Assembly (NCBI GenBank): GCA_040007395.1
Contig: JBDTVG010000164.1
Coordinates: forward strand, 1-64,000
Reading direction: 5' to 3'
From: DATGFK01 sp040007395
GTDB lineage: Bacteria > Chloroflexota > Anaerolineae > Aggregatilineales > UBA2796
Length of the DNA: 64,000 nt
Shown here: positions 43,414 to 52,336 of the stretch, one piece after another
How the letters are laid out: each line of letters starts with the position of its first letter
How positions within the stretch are numbered: the stretch's first letter is position 1
Position numbers and translations under genes: made by a program
The notes under the pieces: model-generated
Seen by the model: only the letters and a program-made list of their open reading frames with translations
Told to the model about the DNA's origin: nothing
Database searches by the model: none

Positions 43414-44688
43414 TTACTTGGGACGGATCTCGCCACTTTCAGGAGTAGAAGTATCGTGCGGTAGGAACAGCGCCGTATTGGTAGGTGTGAGGGTAGCAGA
43501 CGGCGTAAACGTGACCGAAGGGGTGGGCGTAATCGATGGTGTGGGGGTCAGCGAAGGAACTGGTGTCAAACTTAGTGTGAGCGTGATAGACGGGGTGGCA
43601 GTGGGCAGGGGAGTCGAGCTAGGCAGTGAAGTGGTGGTATAGGTGCTGGTTGGCGGCAGAGTCGGCAAAATCGAAGGCGTTAGCGTTACGCGCAAAGCGG
43701 GGGTCAACGAAAACGTCGCACCCGGCGACGTATTGGCGGTCTGTGTAATTGTCGATGGCACATTGAGCGCCCCCGGTGAATTCGCTGACGGTTTTGGCGC
43801 ATTCTGGGTTGCGGGAACACTGCTGTTCTGCGTGAAGGTTTGATCAACGATTTGACCACGCGCTCCCAATATACCCATGCTATTGCCATTGAGGATCGCC
43901 TGTACGCCAGCCGCATTGGCAACCCGCAACTGGATCGTGCTACCCTGATATTGCATCACTGTCCCCGGTGCAGCCGACCCAACATACTGCACCTGCCCAT
44001 CGACGATTACACGCAGCCACGTCCGTTCGGTGATCTGTAAGCTGAGGTTAACACCACTGCCTGCCACCGCTGAAGATCGGGGAGTCGGGCTGGCAATGGG
44101 AGGTAAGGCACTGGGATGTGCCAGCGTTGGCAGCACTGTCGGTTCCGCAGTCGGAGTGGGTGGAAGGGATAGCGGGTTAACGCTCGTTTCGCCGGGGTTG
44201 TTAGCGGTCAGTAGGGTCCGCAGACCTAACCAGCCAATAAACAGCAAACCCAAGATTAACGCCAGCGCGACAGTGCCAATCGCTAACGTCCCCAACACTG
44301 ATCCGCGCCGCTGTGGGCGTTCGCTCACGACGGGGACTTCGCTTGTCGAACGGGCGGCCTGATACGTTCCCGTGCGCCGCACAGCCGAAGGCATGGTCAA
44401 GTCGCTTTCAACTTGCACTTTTTTGACACGCCGCCTGCGCCGTCCACTTTGCAGTTGATCGTACTCTGCCACCATTGCGTCCGCATCCAAACCGAGGAAG
44501 CGAGCATAGTTACGCAGAAACCCCCGGGCTTGCACCGCCGAGGGCAAACCTACATAGTTCCCTTGTTCGAGCGCTTCAAGGTATTTGACGCGGATTCGTG
44601 TTTGCTTTTCGGCTTGATCAAGCGAAAGGTGACGCGCTTCGCGAGCCTTTCGCAGTTGATCTCCTAGCACTTCCGCGTCAGATAACAT
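43414..44688 (-). CDS. RodZ-like helix-turn-helix membrane protein
   Basis: The N-terminal HTH_25 domain (LGDQLRKAREARHLSLDQAEKQTRIRVKYLEALEQGNY, about residues 8-45, continuing to about 80) is that of RodZ, which links MreB to cell-wall growth. A basic stretch (RRRRRVKK), a transmembrane helix (VLGTLAIGTVALALILGLLFIGWL, about 132-155) and an external DUF4115-like domain (LSLQITERTWLRVIVDGQVQYVG) follow. The Thr/Pro/Ser-rich tail of about 100 residues is longer than usual. The adjacent ATG (44688) and TTG (44691) both lack a good ribosome site. It follows rplI by 44 bp on the same strand. Confidence 0.82.
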   Translation of the reverse strand: MLSDAEVLGDQLRKAREARHLSLDQAEKQTRIRVKYLEALEQGNYVGLPSAVQARGFLRNYARFLGLDADAMVAEYDQLQSGRRRRRVKKVQVESDLTMPSAVRRTGTYQAARSTSEVPVVSERPQRRGSVLGTLAIGTVALALILGLLFIGWLGLRTLLTANNPGETSVNPLSLPPTPTAEPTVLPTLAHPSALPPIASPTPRSSAVAGSGVNLSLQITERTWLRVIVDGQVQYVGSAAPGTVMQYQGSTIQLRVANAAGVQAILNGNSMGILGARGQIVDQTFTQNSSVPATQNAPKPSANSPGALNVPSTITQTANTSPGATFSLTPALRVTLTPSILPTLPPTSTYTTTSLPSSTPLPTATPSITLTLSLTPVPSLTPTPSITPTPSVTFTPSATLTPTNTALFLPHDTSTPESGEIRPK

Positions 44689-44732
44689 CAATAGCGTTCT
44701 TTGTGGCTCCCAATCAAGGTAACTACCTGAGC

Positions 44733-45320
44733 CTATTCAGCTTCAGTTGCTGCTTCGGCAGGCGCGTCTGCGGCGGCTTCAACAGGTATTTCTGCGACAG
44801 GTTCAGATGTCTCAGCCGTCTCGATGGCTTCAACCGATTCGCCCGTACTTTGTCCCGCGTCCAAATAGGTCGCCGCTTCGTCTTCACGCATCACCAACAA
44901 TTTGATCATTGGTGAGACATCGCCCATACGCACGGCAATATCATAGCGCCCAAGTTCGCGGATCGTGCGCTCACTAATACGGCGGCGGTTGATGTCCAAA
45001 CCCGTCTTTGCCAGCAATGCATCTTTAATCATCTGGCTGGTGATCGAGCCGTACAGCTTGTTATTGCTACCAGCCTTGACTCCAAACACCAATTCCACAC
45101 CGTCGATCTGGCGGGCTGCGGCATTCACCTTTTCGTTGTAGACCGAACGATTTTGAGATGCCGCTTCGCGCAAGCTGGCAGCCTGAGCAAGGTTGGCCTT
45201 TGAGGCGGGCATAGCGATCCCTTTGGGGATCAGCCAGTTGCGGGCAAAGCCATCCGCTACCGAGACCACTTCACCAGCCACACCGTGCTTGTATACGTCT
45301 TCCTTGAGTAAAACCTTCAT
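44733..45320 (-). CDS. rplI: 50S ribosomal protein L9
   Basis: Opens with MKVLLKEDVYKHGVAGEVVSVADGFARNWLIPKGIA, the defining L9 N-terminal domain. The long helix follows (NLAQAASLREAASQNRSVYNEKVNAAARQI), then the C-terminal domain (FGVKAGSNNKLYGSIT, RISERTIRELGRYDIAVRM). At 195 residues it is about 45 longer than usual because of an acidic Ala/Glu/Pro-rich tail (EPVAEIPVEAAADAPAEAATEAE). The usual partners rpsF, ssb and rpsR are not upstream; the neighbouring gene is divergent. Confidence 0.96.
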   Translation of the reverse strand: MKVLLKEDVYKHGVAGEVVSVADGFARNWLIPKGIAMPASKANLAQAASLREAASQNRSVYNEKVNAAARQIDGVELVFGVKAGSNNKLYGSITSQMIKDALLAKTGLDINRRRISERTIRELGRYDIAVRMGDVSPMIKLLVMREDEAATYLDAGQSTGESVEAIETAETSEPVAEIPVEAAADAPAEAATEAE

Positions 45321-45590
45321 AAAAATTGGCGCACAAGCTACTGTGTTTGTACGGTAGAGGGATGCGCCTTACTCCTTTCTGAGAGTCCAAATACCCCGCG
45401 GGGCCAACATGCCGAATTTTCCGATCAATGCGTCGGCGGCTTATCTTAGCGCAAAGACCGCCTATCTTCAAGGTACAAACGGTGAGTCCAATTCCTCTCC
45501 TTCAGTCTGGCAAATTCGACATCTGCCCGATTTTAAGAGACAATTCCAAAGGCGATCACGTAATAAGTATGAAGGGATGCTGGGGCAATA

Positions 45591-46745
45591 ATGCTGTACG
45601 ATGCCATTGTAGTTGGGTCAGGGCCGGGCGGAGCAATTGCCGCGTCGGTGCTCGCCTCGCGGAAAAAATCGGTACTGCTGGTAGACCGCCAGTCGTTCCC
45701 CCGCGACAAAGTATGCGGCGATGGTCTCCCGATTCGGGTGATGGCGATGCTGCGCGAACTCAACGTAGACATTCAAGGGTTGGAATATCAACGCATCAAG
45801 GCGTTGTCGATTACGGGTCCCGCAGGGCAAACACTGGTCACATATGAGGAATCGCAGGATCAATTTTCGATGACCTCACGGCGTTACAGCTTCGATAACA
45901 CGCTGCACCAACACGCGGTCAAATCTGGTGCAAAATTCGAGGTAATGCACGTTCAGGCACCGTTACTCGATCCGAGTGGCGAGAAAGTGATCGGCGTGGT
46001 CGAGCGCAAAGGCAAAACAACCGTCGAACACGAAGCAAAGATCGTCATCGCTGCTGATGGTGCGGCTTCTCCGATTGCGAGGGCGCTCAACAAACAGTCA
46101 GCCAACCAACCGGATCGTGTTACTGCCGCCGATGATACTGCGGTAGCGATTCGGGCTTACGCCAAACTAAAACAGCCCATGCCGCCCTGTGTCTATTTCT
46201 ACTTTAACAAATCGCTGTTGCCCGGTTATGCGTGGATCTTCCCCATTGCCGATGGCTATGCGAATATCGGTGTTTATGTCGATAACCGGACTTTCCGGGC
46301 AGGTAGTCGCTCTTTGGTAGATTTGCTGGCTGAATTTCAGGCAACCTTACCACCGAAATTCGCAGTCGATCTGGATATGCAAGTTGCGCAAACGTGGCCT
46401 TTGCCGATCTGGACGACATGGAAAAATCGGACAGTCAAGGGTGTTCTGTTCGTAGGTGATGCCGGCCGTTTTATCAATGCGATTACGGGTGGCGGCATTT
46501 ATCCGGCGATGATGACTGGGTTGTATGCAGCACAACACGCCCTCGATCTCCTTGACTCGACGCGGCACTATCCAGACTTTGACACGGCGTGGCGGCCTGA
46601 GATCGGTACATCGCTGCGAAATGCGCGTATCTTGCAACACCGCGTCGCGCCGTATCCGTTCCTATTCAACAGCTTGTTTTCGATTACTAATTTCCCGCCC
46701 ATCAAAGCAACGATGTTGAGGACGCTTTCTGGTGAGCATTACTAG
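45591..46745 (+). CDS. Geranylgeranyl reductase family FAD-dependent oxidoreductase
   Basis: A 384-residue flavoprotein starting MLYDAIVVGSGPGGAIAASVLA, an FAD-binding Rossmann motif. The RDKVCGDGLPIRV segment is the hallmark of geranylgeranyl reductases (ChlP/BchP and archaeal GGR). IVIAADGAASPIARAL and GVLFVGDAGRFINAITGGGIYPAMMTG are further FAD contacts. These enzymes saturate prenyl chains of chlorophyll, quinones or archaeal lipids. It overlaps the UbiA gene by 14 bp, and a PAP2-like gene follows, so a prenyl-lipid product is likely. I saw no bacteriochlorophyll genes in the window. Confidence 0.88.
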   Translation: MLYDAIVVGSGPGGAIAASVLASRKKSVLLVDRQSFPRDKVCGDGLPIRVMAMLRELNVDIQGLEYQRIKALSITGPAGQTLVTYEESQDQFSMTSRRYSFDNTLHQHAVKSGAKFEVMHVQAPLLDPSGEKVIGVVERKGKTTVEHEAKIVIAADGAASPIARALNKQSANQPDRVTAADDTAVAIRAYAKLKQPMPPCVYFYFNKSLLPGYAWIFPIADGYANIGVYVDNRTFRAGSRSLVDLLAEFQATLPPKFAVDLDMQVAQTWPLPIWTTWKNRTVKGVLFVGDAGRFINAITGGGIYPAMMTGLYAAQHALDLLDSTRHYPDFDTAWRPEIGTSLRNARILQHRVAPYPFLFNSLFSITNFPPIKATMLRTLSGEHY

Positions 46746-47637
46746 TAGTACCCCAGTACAAAATACACCCGCGCAAAAACAGCCGTCTAGTAGTCTGTTC
46801 TTAGATCTTCTGGCGTTGTCGCACATCTTCAACGGAGTCGCCTCAGCGCTGGCAGCGGGGATCGGCTATCTGGCAACGGTGTGGTATATCAAGTCTCCGA
46901 TAGATCCCGTCGCCTTTCTGAGCGCGATGCTGGCGACGTTATGCCTCTCGAACGCGGGCTTTGTCATCAATGATATTCTTGACATCGACATTGATCGCAT
47001 CAATCGCCCAGATCGTCCATTGGCGGCGGGGCGTGTGCCGCTGTGGTTAGCTTGGACGCTGTATGCGGCTTATACGCTGATCGGTATCACGTTAGCGTGG
47101 GCGATTAACCCGGCGACAGGCGCTGTCGGGGTGATTATTGCGCTGGTGCTGTTTCTGTATTCCTACGATCTTAAGAAACGCTTTTTGTTCGGTCACGTTG
47201 TAATCGGTTTATCGGGGGCGCTACTGTTGCCATTTGGTGGCTTTGCTGCCGGAAGTACTCTGCTGCTAATTACCATCCCAGTGATATTCGCAGCCTTCTT
47301 TGCCCGCGAAGTCCTCAAGACGATCCCCGACGCAGAAGGAGATCGCGCTCACGGCGTAGAAAATATTACGACACGCTTCGGCGCTAACACCGCCCGACGA
47401 GTCGGTCAAATTATGCTGGCGATTTGCGCGGTTGCCCTGCCTTTGCTTCGGCTATTTTGGGCGTTGAATAACTGGTATCTGGCGGCGGTGGCACTGGTGA
47501 TCTGGCCTCTGATGGCCTATTCACTGCTTCGCTTGCAAAATCTTGACGCAGAGAACAAGAACGTAACCGCTATATTGCGCGTTTCGAAACTGCTCTTTCT
47601 GCTGGTTGCCATCGCGATTTTGATCGGATCGCTATGA
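46732..47637 (+). CDS. UbiA-family prenyltransferase (digeranylgeranylglyceryl phosphate synthase-like)
   Basis: The GTG at 46732 lies inside the end of the reductase gene, so the two are translationally linked. The 301-residue product has eight or nine helices. The first aspartate-rich motif is NDILDIDIDRINRPDRPL (Asn80, Asp81, Asp84, Asp88) and the second is KTIPDAEGDRAHG (Asp200, Asp204). The form DIDRINRPDRPLAAGRVP and KTIPDAEGDRAHGVENITTRFG recalls archaeal DGGGP synthases more than chlorophyll synthase, but related bacterial enzymes prenylate quinones. With the reductase and PAP2-like neighbours it probably builds a prenylated, reduced membrane lipid or quinone. Confidence 0.88.
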   Translation: MSITSSTPVQNTPAQKQPSSSLFLDLLALSHIFNGVASALAAGIGYLATVWYIKSPIDPVAFLSAMLATLCLSNAGFVINDILDIDIDRINRPDRPLAAGRVPLWLAWTLYAAYTLIGITLAWAINPATGAVGVIIALVLFLYSYDLKKRFLFGHVVIGLSGALLLPFGGFAAGSTLLLITIPVIFAAFFAREVLKTIPDAEGDRAHGVENITTRFGANTARRVGQIMLAICAVALPLLRLFWALNNWYLAAVALVIWPLMAYSLLRLQNLDAENKNVTAILRVSKLLFLLVAIAILIGSL

Positions 47638-47693
47638 ATGATTGATTCGCGTGACTTCCACCTCTCTTGCGTCTGGCTTAATCTCATGATGTT

Positions 47694-48359
47694 TTGTGGA
47701 GCCATTACTTGACATATCCAGTTGCTCAAAACGGTGAAATCAACAGCCTGAATTCAGGGTGGGCAAAACTCGTCTCCGATGTCGTCAGTCCGCCCGTCGT
47801 TTGGGCGCTTATGGCCATCCCAATTGCTGGACGGAATGCCCCTTCGACTTATGATGGGGTAACATGGGCCTTGATCTATATCCTGCTGGTTTCAGCGGCT
47901 CCGTTACTCTATATTCTGATTCAAGTGCGGCGTGGGAATATCACCGATATGCACATGCCGCAGCGCGAGGAACGCCTACGCCCCTTTATTGTCTCTGCGA
48001 TTATGGCAGCGTTGGCAACCTTTATTCTGCACGCGATAGGCGCATCTGCCATTATGCAATTGTTTGTGCTGTCGAGTCTGCTCCAGATAGTGCTAATGGC
48101 GATCATCACGACCATTTGGCAAATTAGTATCCACGCGATCAGTATTGCTGGGGCGGTGATCACGGCGGGGGCGCTTTATGGTATGACAGTGGCTTTTGTA
48201 TTGCTGCCATTGGTCGTAATTGTCGGTTTGGCGCGGCTCAAACTGCGCCGCCATACTCGCGCACAGGTCGTCGCCGGGGTCGCGGTAGGCGCAATTTCCG
48301 TGACAACGCTATTGACGTTGGCGGGCGTGTTTGTGCCGGGTATCTGGGGACATAATTGA
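47694..48359 (+). CDS. PAP2-like membrane phosphatase family protein
   Basis: A 221-residue polytopic protein. The PAP2 histidine region appears as QISIHAISIAGAV and the third motif as RLKLRRHTRAQVVAG, both at the expected spacing near the C terminus. The first motif is altered (MPQREERLRP). The sequence is thus a PAP2-superfamily member that may keep lipid phosphatase activity or be a non-catalytic relative. The only plausible start is the TTG at 47694 or a TTG five codons later; an in-frame stop lies 15 bp upstream. It follows the UbiA gene by 56 bp and is probably the third member of the prenyl-lipid cassette. Confidence 0.72.
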   Translation: MWSHYLTYPVAQNGEINSLNSGWAKLVSDVVSPPVVWALMAIPIAGRNAPSTYDGVTWALIYILLVSAAPLLYILIQVRRGNITDMHMPQREERLRPFIVSAIMAALATFILHAIGASAIMQLFVLSSLLQIVLMAIITTIWQISIHAISIAGAVITAGALYGMTVAFVLLPLVVIVGLARLKLRRHTRAQVVAGVAVGAISVTTLLTLAGVFVPGIWGHN

Positions 48360-48441
48360 CCATCCTCAGCCACTAGGTGCGACCATTAATGTGTTATTCG
48401 CTATTGTGTACAGTTTTGTACATAAATACCGCGAGTTCACT

Positions 48442-49248
48442 TCAGCCGATTTCAGCGAGGTACTTACGTAAAATGTCGGCGTGTTGAGGAATGGCAATTT
48501 CAGGCTCGGCAATATCTGGATGCCATTTCTTTTCCCATTCTACCGAAAGCCAACCATCGTAGCCCCTAGCATGTAATATTGATAGCATACTTGGAACTGG
48601 CACATCGCCCTCACCAAGCAGAACTAAATCCCATTGTTCGCCAGTGCTGCGGCGACCATCTTTGATATGTACGTGGTAGCACCGATCACCGAGACAATCT
48701 GCGGTTTCAGCTGGTTGCTCTCCAACGCGATACGGATGAAGTGTATCCCACAGCGCCCCTGCTTCTGGAACCTGATTAAGCACTTCCATAACCATAATAC
48801 TACTAGAAAAAGCATCATGGGTTTCCAGTAGAACCGTGACCCCTAGTTCTTTTCCATGCTTTGCCAGTGTCGCTAGACATTCAGTGGATACTTTTATCGC
48901 TTCCGATTTCGGCGTGCCTTCCGGTGTACCACCAAAAACACGGATAAACGGTGCGCCCCACTCTGCCGCCATTTCGAGATAGGCTATCCCGTCACGGATT
49001 TGAGCCGTTCGCCCTTCTGGATCTTGGGTCGCAATCCGGATTGAGGTGTCAACACAGATAATCTTCAATCCCGCGGCGGTGCATTGAGAGTGAACGCGAT
49101 TGCGGGTTGCCTTGTCCAAATTGGGGGGCAGAACGTTGCCGTTCAGTAAGCGAATTTCTAGCCCCTCATAGCCATTGTGCTGTGCTGCCTCAATGATCTG
49201 CTCAAGAGACCAGTTCGGGCAAGCAAGTGTGGTAAACGCCAGTTTCAT
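48442..49248 (-). CDS. Sugar phosphate isomerase/epimerase (xylose isomerase-like TIM barrel)
   Basis: A 268-residue AP endonuclease family 2/IolE-like barrel: MKLAFTTLACPNWSLEQIIEAAQHNGYEGLEIR at the start, VLLETHDAFSSS and GALWDTLHPYR in the middle. A CYHVHIKDGRR block follows, then YDGWLSVEWEKKWHP near the end. The Glu, Asp, His and Glu residues in these blocks are the usual divalent-metal ligands. AGGAG lies 6-7 bp before the ATG. Specific substrate unknown. The permease relic directly upstream on the same strand suggests that this enzyme once belonged to a sugar uptake locus. Confidence 0.87.
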   Translation of the reverse strand: MKLAFTTLACPNWSLEQIIEAAQHNGYEGLEIRLLNGNVLPPNLDKATRNRVHSQCTAAGLKIICVDTSIRIATQDPEGRTAQIRDGIAYLEMAAEWGAPFIRVFGGTPEGTPKSEAIKVSTECLATLAKHGKELGVTVLLETHDAFSSSIMVMEVLNQVPEAGALWDTLHPYRVGEQPAETADCLGDRCYHVHIKDGRRSTGEQWDLVLLGEGDVPVPSMLSILHARGYDGWLSVEWEKKWHPDIAEPEIAIPQHADILRKYLAEIG

Positions 49249-49315
49249 TTTTACTCCTGAAAAAAGCTACTGAGAAATAACGGTAGATTTGATGATTAGC
49301 CTCTAATGCTGCCAA

Positions 49316-49505
49316 TCAATACAATACTCCTTTTACGAAATAACGCCGCAAGAAAGGATAAATTAGCAGGATCGGCACGGTAGCAACGACAATAGTTGCC
49401 TATTTGATCGTTTCGGAAAGCATCTCCATATCGCCACTGGTGGTCATACTCTGCGTGCTGTTCAGGATCAAGATCTCCCGCAAAATAAGTTGAAACGGGT
49501 ATATA
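49316..49505 (-). pseudogene. C-terminal fragment of a carbohydrate ABC permease (LplC/YtcP-like)
   Basis: On the minus strand the frame reads YPFQLILREILILN, then MTTSGDMEMLSETIK, an in-frame TAG, then ATIVVATVPILLIYPFLRRYFVKGVLY and a stop. This is the typical end of an LplC-type permease. The TAG at about 49400 and loss of everything upstream show decay. Confidence 0.75.
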
Positions 49506-49790
49506 ACTCGCGATCGCAGATCACATGGTCGCTCGTCAAAGCACACTTGCGGGCAGGTTTCATCATATGGTTGTGAGTACAAGTCCAACATATCCTCCAT
49601 GCGCCACACAAAATCAGCGCCTACTTTGGCAATACACCCTTGTTGTTTTAACCACGGCTTGAGATCGTTTTTTTGGGCGTGCGGCGCACGGTCTCATCTG
49701 ATATCGGCGCTTCGACCAGCGTCAGTTCCAAAAACTTGTCCGCTTACTGTCACTCAGTTGCACTACATTCTGTTTCCGCATGGTACATTC
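49506..49790 (-). pseudogene. IS630-family transposase fragment
   Basis: Frames on the minus strand give LTLVEAPISDETVRRTPKK, then, after a frameshift, FVWRMEDMLDLYSQPYDETCPQVCFDERPCDLRSRV. These are consecutive conserved blocks of an IS630-type DDE transposase, including the VCFDE motif around the first aspartate. The fragment runs straight into the permease fragment with no stop between them. Confidence 0.75.
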
Positions 49791-49925
49791 TCCTCTTCTT
49801 TAGCTATACCTCTTTACTTGTGTGGTAGCCCACTAGTTGCTAATTGTCATTGCCATCCAATAAAATATAGGGAGCGATAGCCCTCCATCAAAAAATTCCG
49901 GAAAGACAAGAATAGTAGGTGTCAG

Positions 49926-51092
49926 GTGGACTCTCCATTTCCCATTATTGACCTAATCGCCCGTATCCTCGTTTTCTTGCTGGGTGCGGCGCTTGTGATC
50001 AGCGTATTAAATTCCGCGATTCGCACGTTTGTGTTACCGCGTAGTGCTCATGATTGGCTGTTGATGGTTGTATTCAAGAGTTCCGGAATGGTTTTTAGCT
50101 TATTCACCCGTCGCGCTAAAACCTACGAAGAACGTGACCAGATGATGGCACTCTATGCCCCTGTGACACTGATCGTTTTACCGGCGGTGTGGTTACTGTT
50201 GGTACTCATCGGTTATATGGCAATGTTCGTGACCCTCGGCTCAAAATCGCTGGAGTCGGCTTTCACCGTTAGCGGGTCATCATTGCTGACGTTGGGATTT
50301 GAACGCCAAGAGGGCATCATTCCACTAGTGTTGTCCTTCTCGGAGGCTGCCATTGGCTTGATCTTGGTAGCGCTGTTGATTGCCTATTTACCCACGATCT
50401 ATTCGGCTTTCTCACACCGCGAAACCGCTGTAACGATGCTCGAAGTACGGGCAGGTTCGCCCCCATCAGCGGTTGAATTGTTCGTGCGGTTTCACAATCT
50501 GAAACGCTTGGACAAACTGACCCAACTCTGGGAACAATGGGAAACCCTGTTTGCTGAACTTGAAGAAAGCCATACTTCGCTGGCGATGCTGGCCTTTTTC
50601 CGTTCTCCACAGTCACATCGTTCGTGGGTAACCGCCGCAGGCGCAGTACTCGACGCAGCCTCACTCGCTGAGTCAACAGTGGACATTCCCCCCAATCCGC
50701 AGGCTGCGTTGACAATCCGAGCGGGCTATATCGCGCTGCAACGTATCGCCGCTTATTTTGGTGTTCCATACAACGCTAATCCGACTCCTACCGATCCGAT
50801 TAGTGTTTCGCGCTTGGAATTTGACATCGCCTGTAACTATCTAGCGGAGAAAGGTGTTCCGCTCAAAGCGGATCGCGATCAAGCATGGCGCGATTATGCT
50901 GGATGGCGCGTAAACTATGATATTCCTTTGTTAGCGTTGTGCGGTATTACGATGGCTCCCTACGCCCCTTGGTCGTCGGATCGTTCGCTTAGGAAACAAA
51001 GGATGCTCGCAAAACGGCTTGCTTCGCGACGGGGTGGGACGCTTCCGATTGAGGCTATACAAGAGAGTCTTTCTCCTGGCCCACAGTTGTAA
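49926..51092 (+). CDS. Membrane protein, possibly channel-like
   Basis: A 388-residue protein starting at a GTG just after AGGTG. Three to four N-terminal helices (LIARILVFLLGAALVISVLNS, LYAPVTLIVLPAVWLLLVLIGYMAM, IIPLVLSFSEAAIGLILVALLIAYLP) are followed by a cytoplasmic part of about 220 residues. Between helices 2 and 3 lies VSGSSLLTLGFE, reminiscent of a two-helix channel pore loop (SxxTLGF), but without a standard TVGYG filter. The cytoplasmic part has no family I recognise. It is 2 bp from the SGNH gene and probably co-transcribed with it. Confidence 0.65.
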   Translation: MDSPFPIIDLIARILVFLLGAALVISVLNSAIRTFVLPRSAHDWLLMVVFKSSGMVFSLFTRRAKTYEERDQMMALYAPVTLIVLPAVWLLLVLIGYMAMFVTLGSKSLESAFTVSGSSLLTLGFERQEGIIPLVLSFSEAAIGLILVALLIAYLPTIYSAFSHRETAVTMLEVRAGSPPSAVELFVRFHNLKRLDKLTQLWEQWETLFAELEESHTSLAMLAFFRSPQSHRSWVTAAGAVLDAASLAESTVDIPPNPQAALTIRAGYIALQRIAAYFGVPYNANPTPTDPISVSRLEFDIACNYLAEKGVPLKADRDQAWRDYAGWRVNYDIPLLALCGITMAPYAPWSSDRSLRKQRMLAKRLASRRGGTLPIEAIQESLSPGPQL

Positions 51093-51094
51093 GC

Positions 51095-52243
51095 GTGTCA
51101 ATGAACTCACCAAAGCCACCCTACATCCCCGATAATCTACGGCTTATTGCGGCTGCGGCTTTTTTGTTGGCGGCGATAGCGGTATCGGCACTGTGTATCG
51201 GCACCATTGTGCTGTTGAACTCACATGGGTTGATCGCGAAAATTGTCAGCGGACAAACTGCTAGCCCATCGACTGTCGCTGCCGCTGTACGACAATCGAC
51301 ACCCGCAACGGATATTCCCGTAATCAGTGCTGTTCCGCCTACCGCTACCGCGACGAATACACCGCTGCCCACTGCGACACCTACCGTTACTCCGACGGAT
51401 ACGCCCATCCCTGCCACTTTCACGCCGACCAATACTGCAATCCCACCAACGCGCACAGCACCCCCCACACCGACAGCTAAACGCTGCGTATCCGTCGTGG
51501 GCGATTCGGTAGCCCATGGCGACGCAGTGTTCGAGATCCCCGGTACAGGTTATTTTACGGCGCAGCTAGCCCCAGTGAGCGCTTTTATCCAGCAGCAGTA
51601 TCGACAGCGTGGCGACGCGACCATGACAGTTTACAATCGCAGCGCGTCAGCAGTAGGAATCAGTTCGCCGAATCATCCTTCCTATTTCAATACCGTTGAA
51701 TATGCACAACTGCTTCAGGATGGCTGCCAGTATGTAGTGATTATCCCTTGGATCAATGATCTAAGTTCGGGTGGCGATCCCTCAGCGGCGGCGGGAACGC
51801 ATGTGCAGGCATTGGCAACATTGACTCATGCAATTCTAGGCGTGACCCACAGTGCAAAAATCGTCATCGTGACCTATTACAACGGCGCGGCGGCTCCCTT
51901 TGCCCTTCAAACTTTCGCTTCCGGGTTTACGCCGCCTGCGGTCGCTATGTTTAACCAGCAGATTATGGGAGCATGTTCGGGCGGGATATTGGCTTCCCGC
52001 CAGATCCAATGTGTAGACGGCAATACTGTCTTCGCTGGCATGGGCGCTAATCATGTGATGGGTACAGCGTCGCATCAGGCGTTGGATAGCATTATCGCGG
52101 CTCCGGTCTCCGCCGAAGCCGCCGCCTTACTGAACCTATATTTCGGTAAAGATCCGAATGGAGTCGTAAACGGCGATGGGGTACATCTCAGTAACAGCGG
52201 CAAGGCACAATTAGCAGCAGTGCTAGTGCCACTGATGCCTTAA
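51095..52243 (+). CDS. Membrane-anchored SGNH hydrolase-like protein
   Basis: An N-terminal anchor helix (LIAAAAFLLAAIAVSALCIGTIVLL, residues 17-41) is followed by a Thr/Pro-rich linker of about 70 residues and an SGNH-type domain. Block I is VVGDSVAHG (Ser138 as nucleophile), block III reads IIPWINDLS (Asn in WIND), and block V is DGVHLSNSG (Asp and His of the triad). The GAP between them fits the GDSL/SGNH family of esterases and acyltransferases active outside the cell. Either the GTG at 51095 or the ATG at 51101 starts it. Confidence 0.82.
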   Translation: MSMNSPKPPYIPDNLRLIAAAAFLLAAIAVSALCIGTIVLLNSHGLIAKIVSGQTASPSTVAAAVRQSTPATDIPVISAVPPTATATNTPLPTATPTVTPTDTPIPATFTPTNTAIPPTRTAPPTPTAKRCVSVVGDSVAHGDAVFEIPGTGYFTAQLAPVSAFIQQQYRQRGDATMTVYNRSASAVGISSPNHPSYFNTVEYAQLLQDGCQYVVIIPWINDLSSGGDPSAAAGTHVQALATLTHAILGVTHSAKIVIVTYYNGAAAPFALQTFASGFTPPAVAMFNQQIMGACSGGILASRQIQCVDGNTVFAGMGANHVMGTASHQALDSIIAAPVSAEAAALLNLYFGKDPNGVVNGDGVHLSNSGKAQLAAVLVPLMP

Positions 52244-52324
52244 TCAGATAGCCTGTTTTAGGCTCCAAGAATCGTGCAGGATTGCTTGCCAATCCTGAGC
52301 CAATTTAGTGCCTGTGATAGCTGG

Positions 52325-52330
52325 TATGAT
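52325..52330 (+). promoter_or_regulatory. Candidate -10 element of the structured RNA
   Basis: TATGAT followed by AAAC, about 7 bp before the likely start of the structured region; the -35 region (TTTAGT, about 52304) is weak. Confidence 0.35.
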
Positions 52331-52336
52331 AAACTT

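Larger units (their letters stand above)
49249..49925. other. Relic-filled intergenic region
   Basis: Holds no intact gene. It contains the permease fragment (49316-49505) and the transposase fragment (49506-49790) described separately, and about 130 bp with no visible content before the next gene. Confidence 0.7.

Noticed and set aside
45321..45590. Possible structured leader or RNA gene between rplI and the reductase gene
   Set aside because: No convincing paired structure, promoter or terminator was found by eye; it is probably the divergent promoter region.
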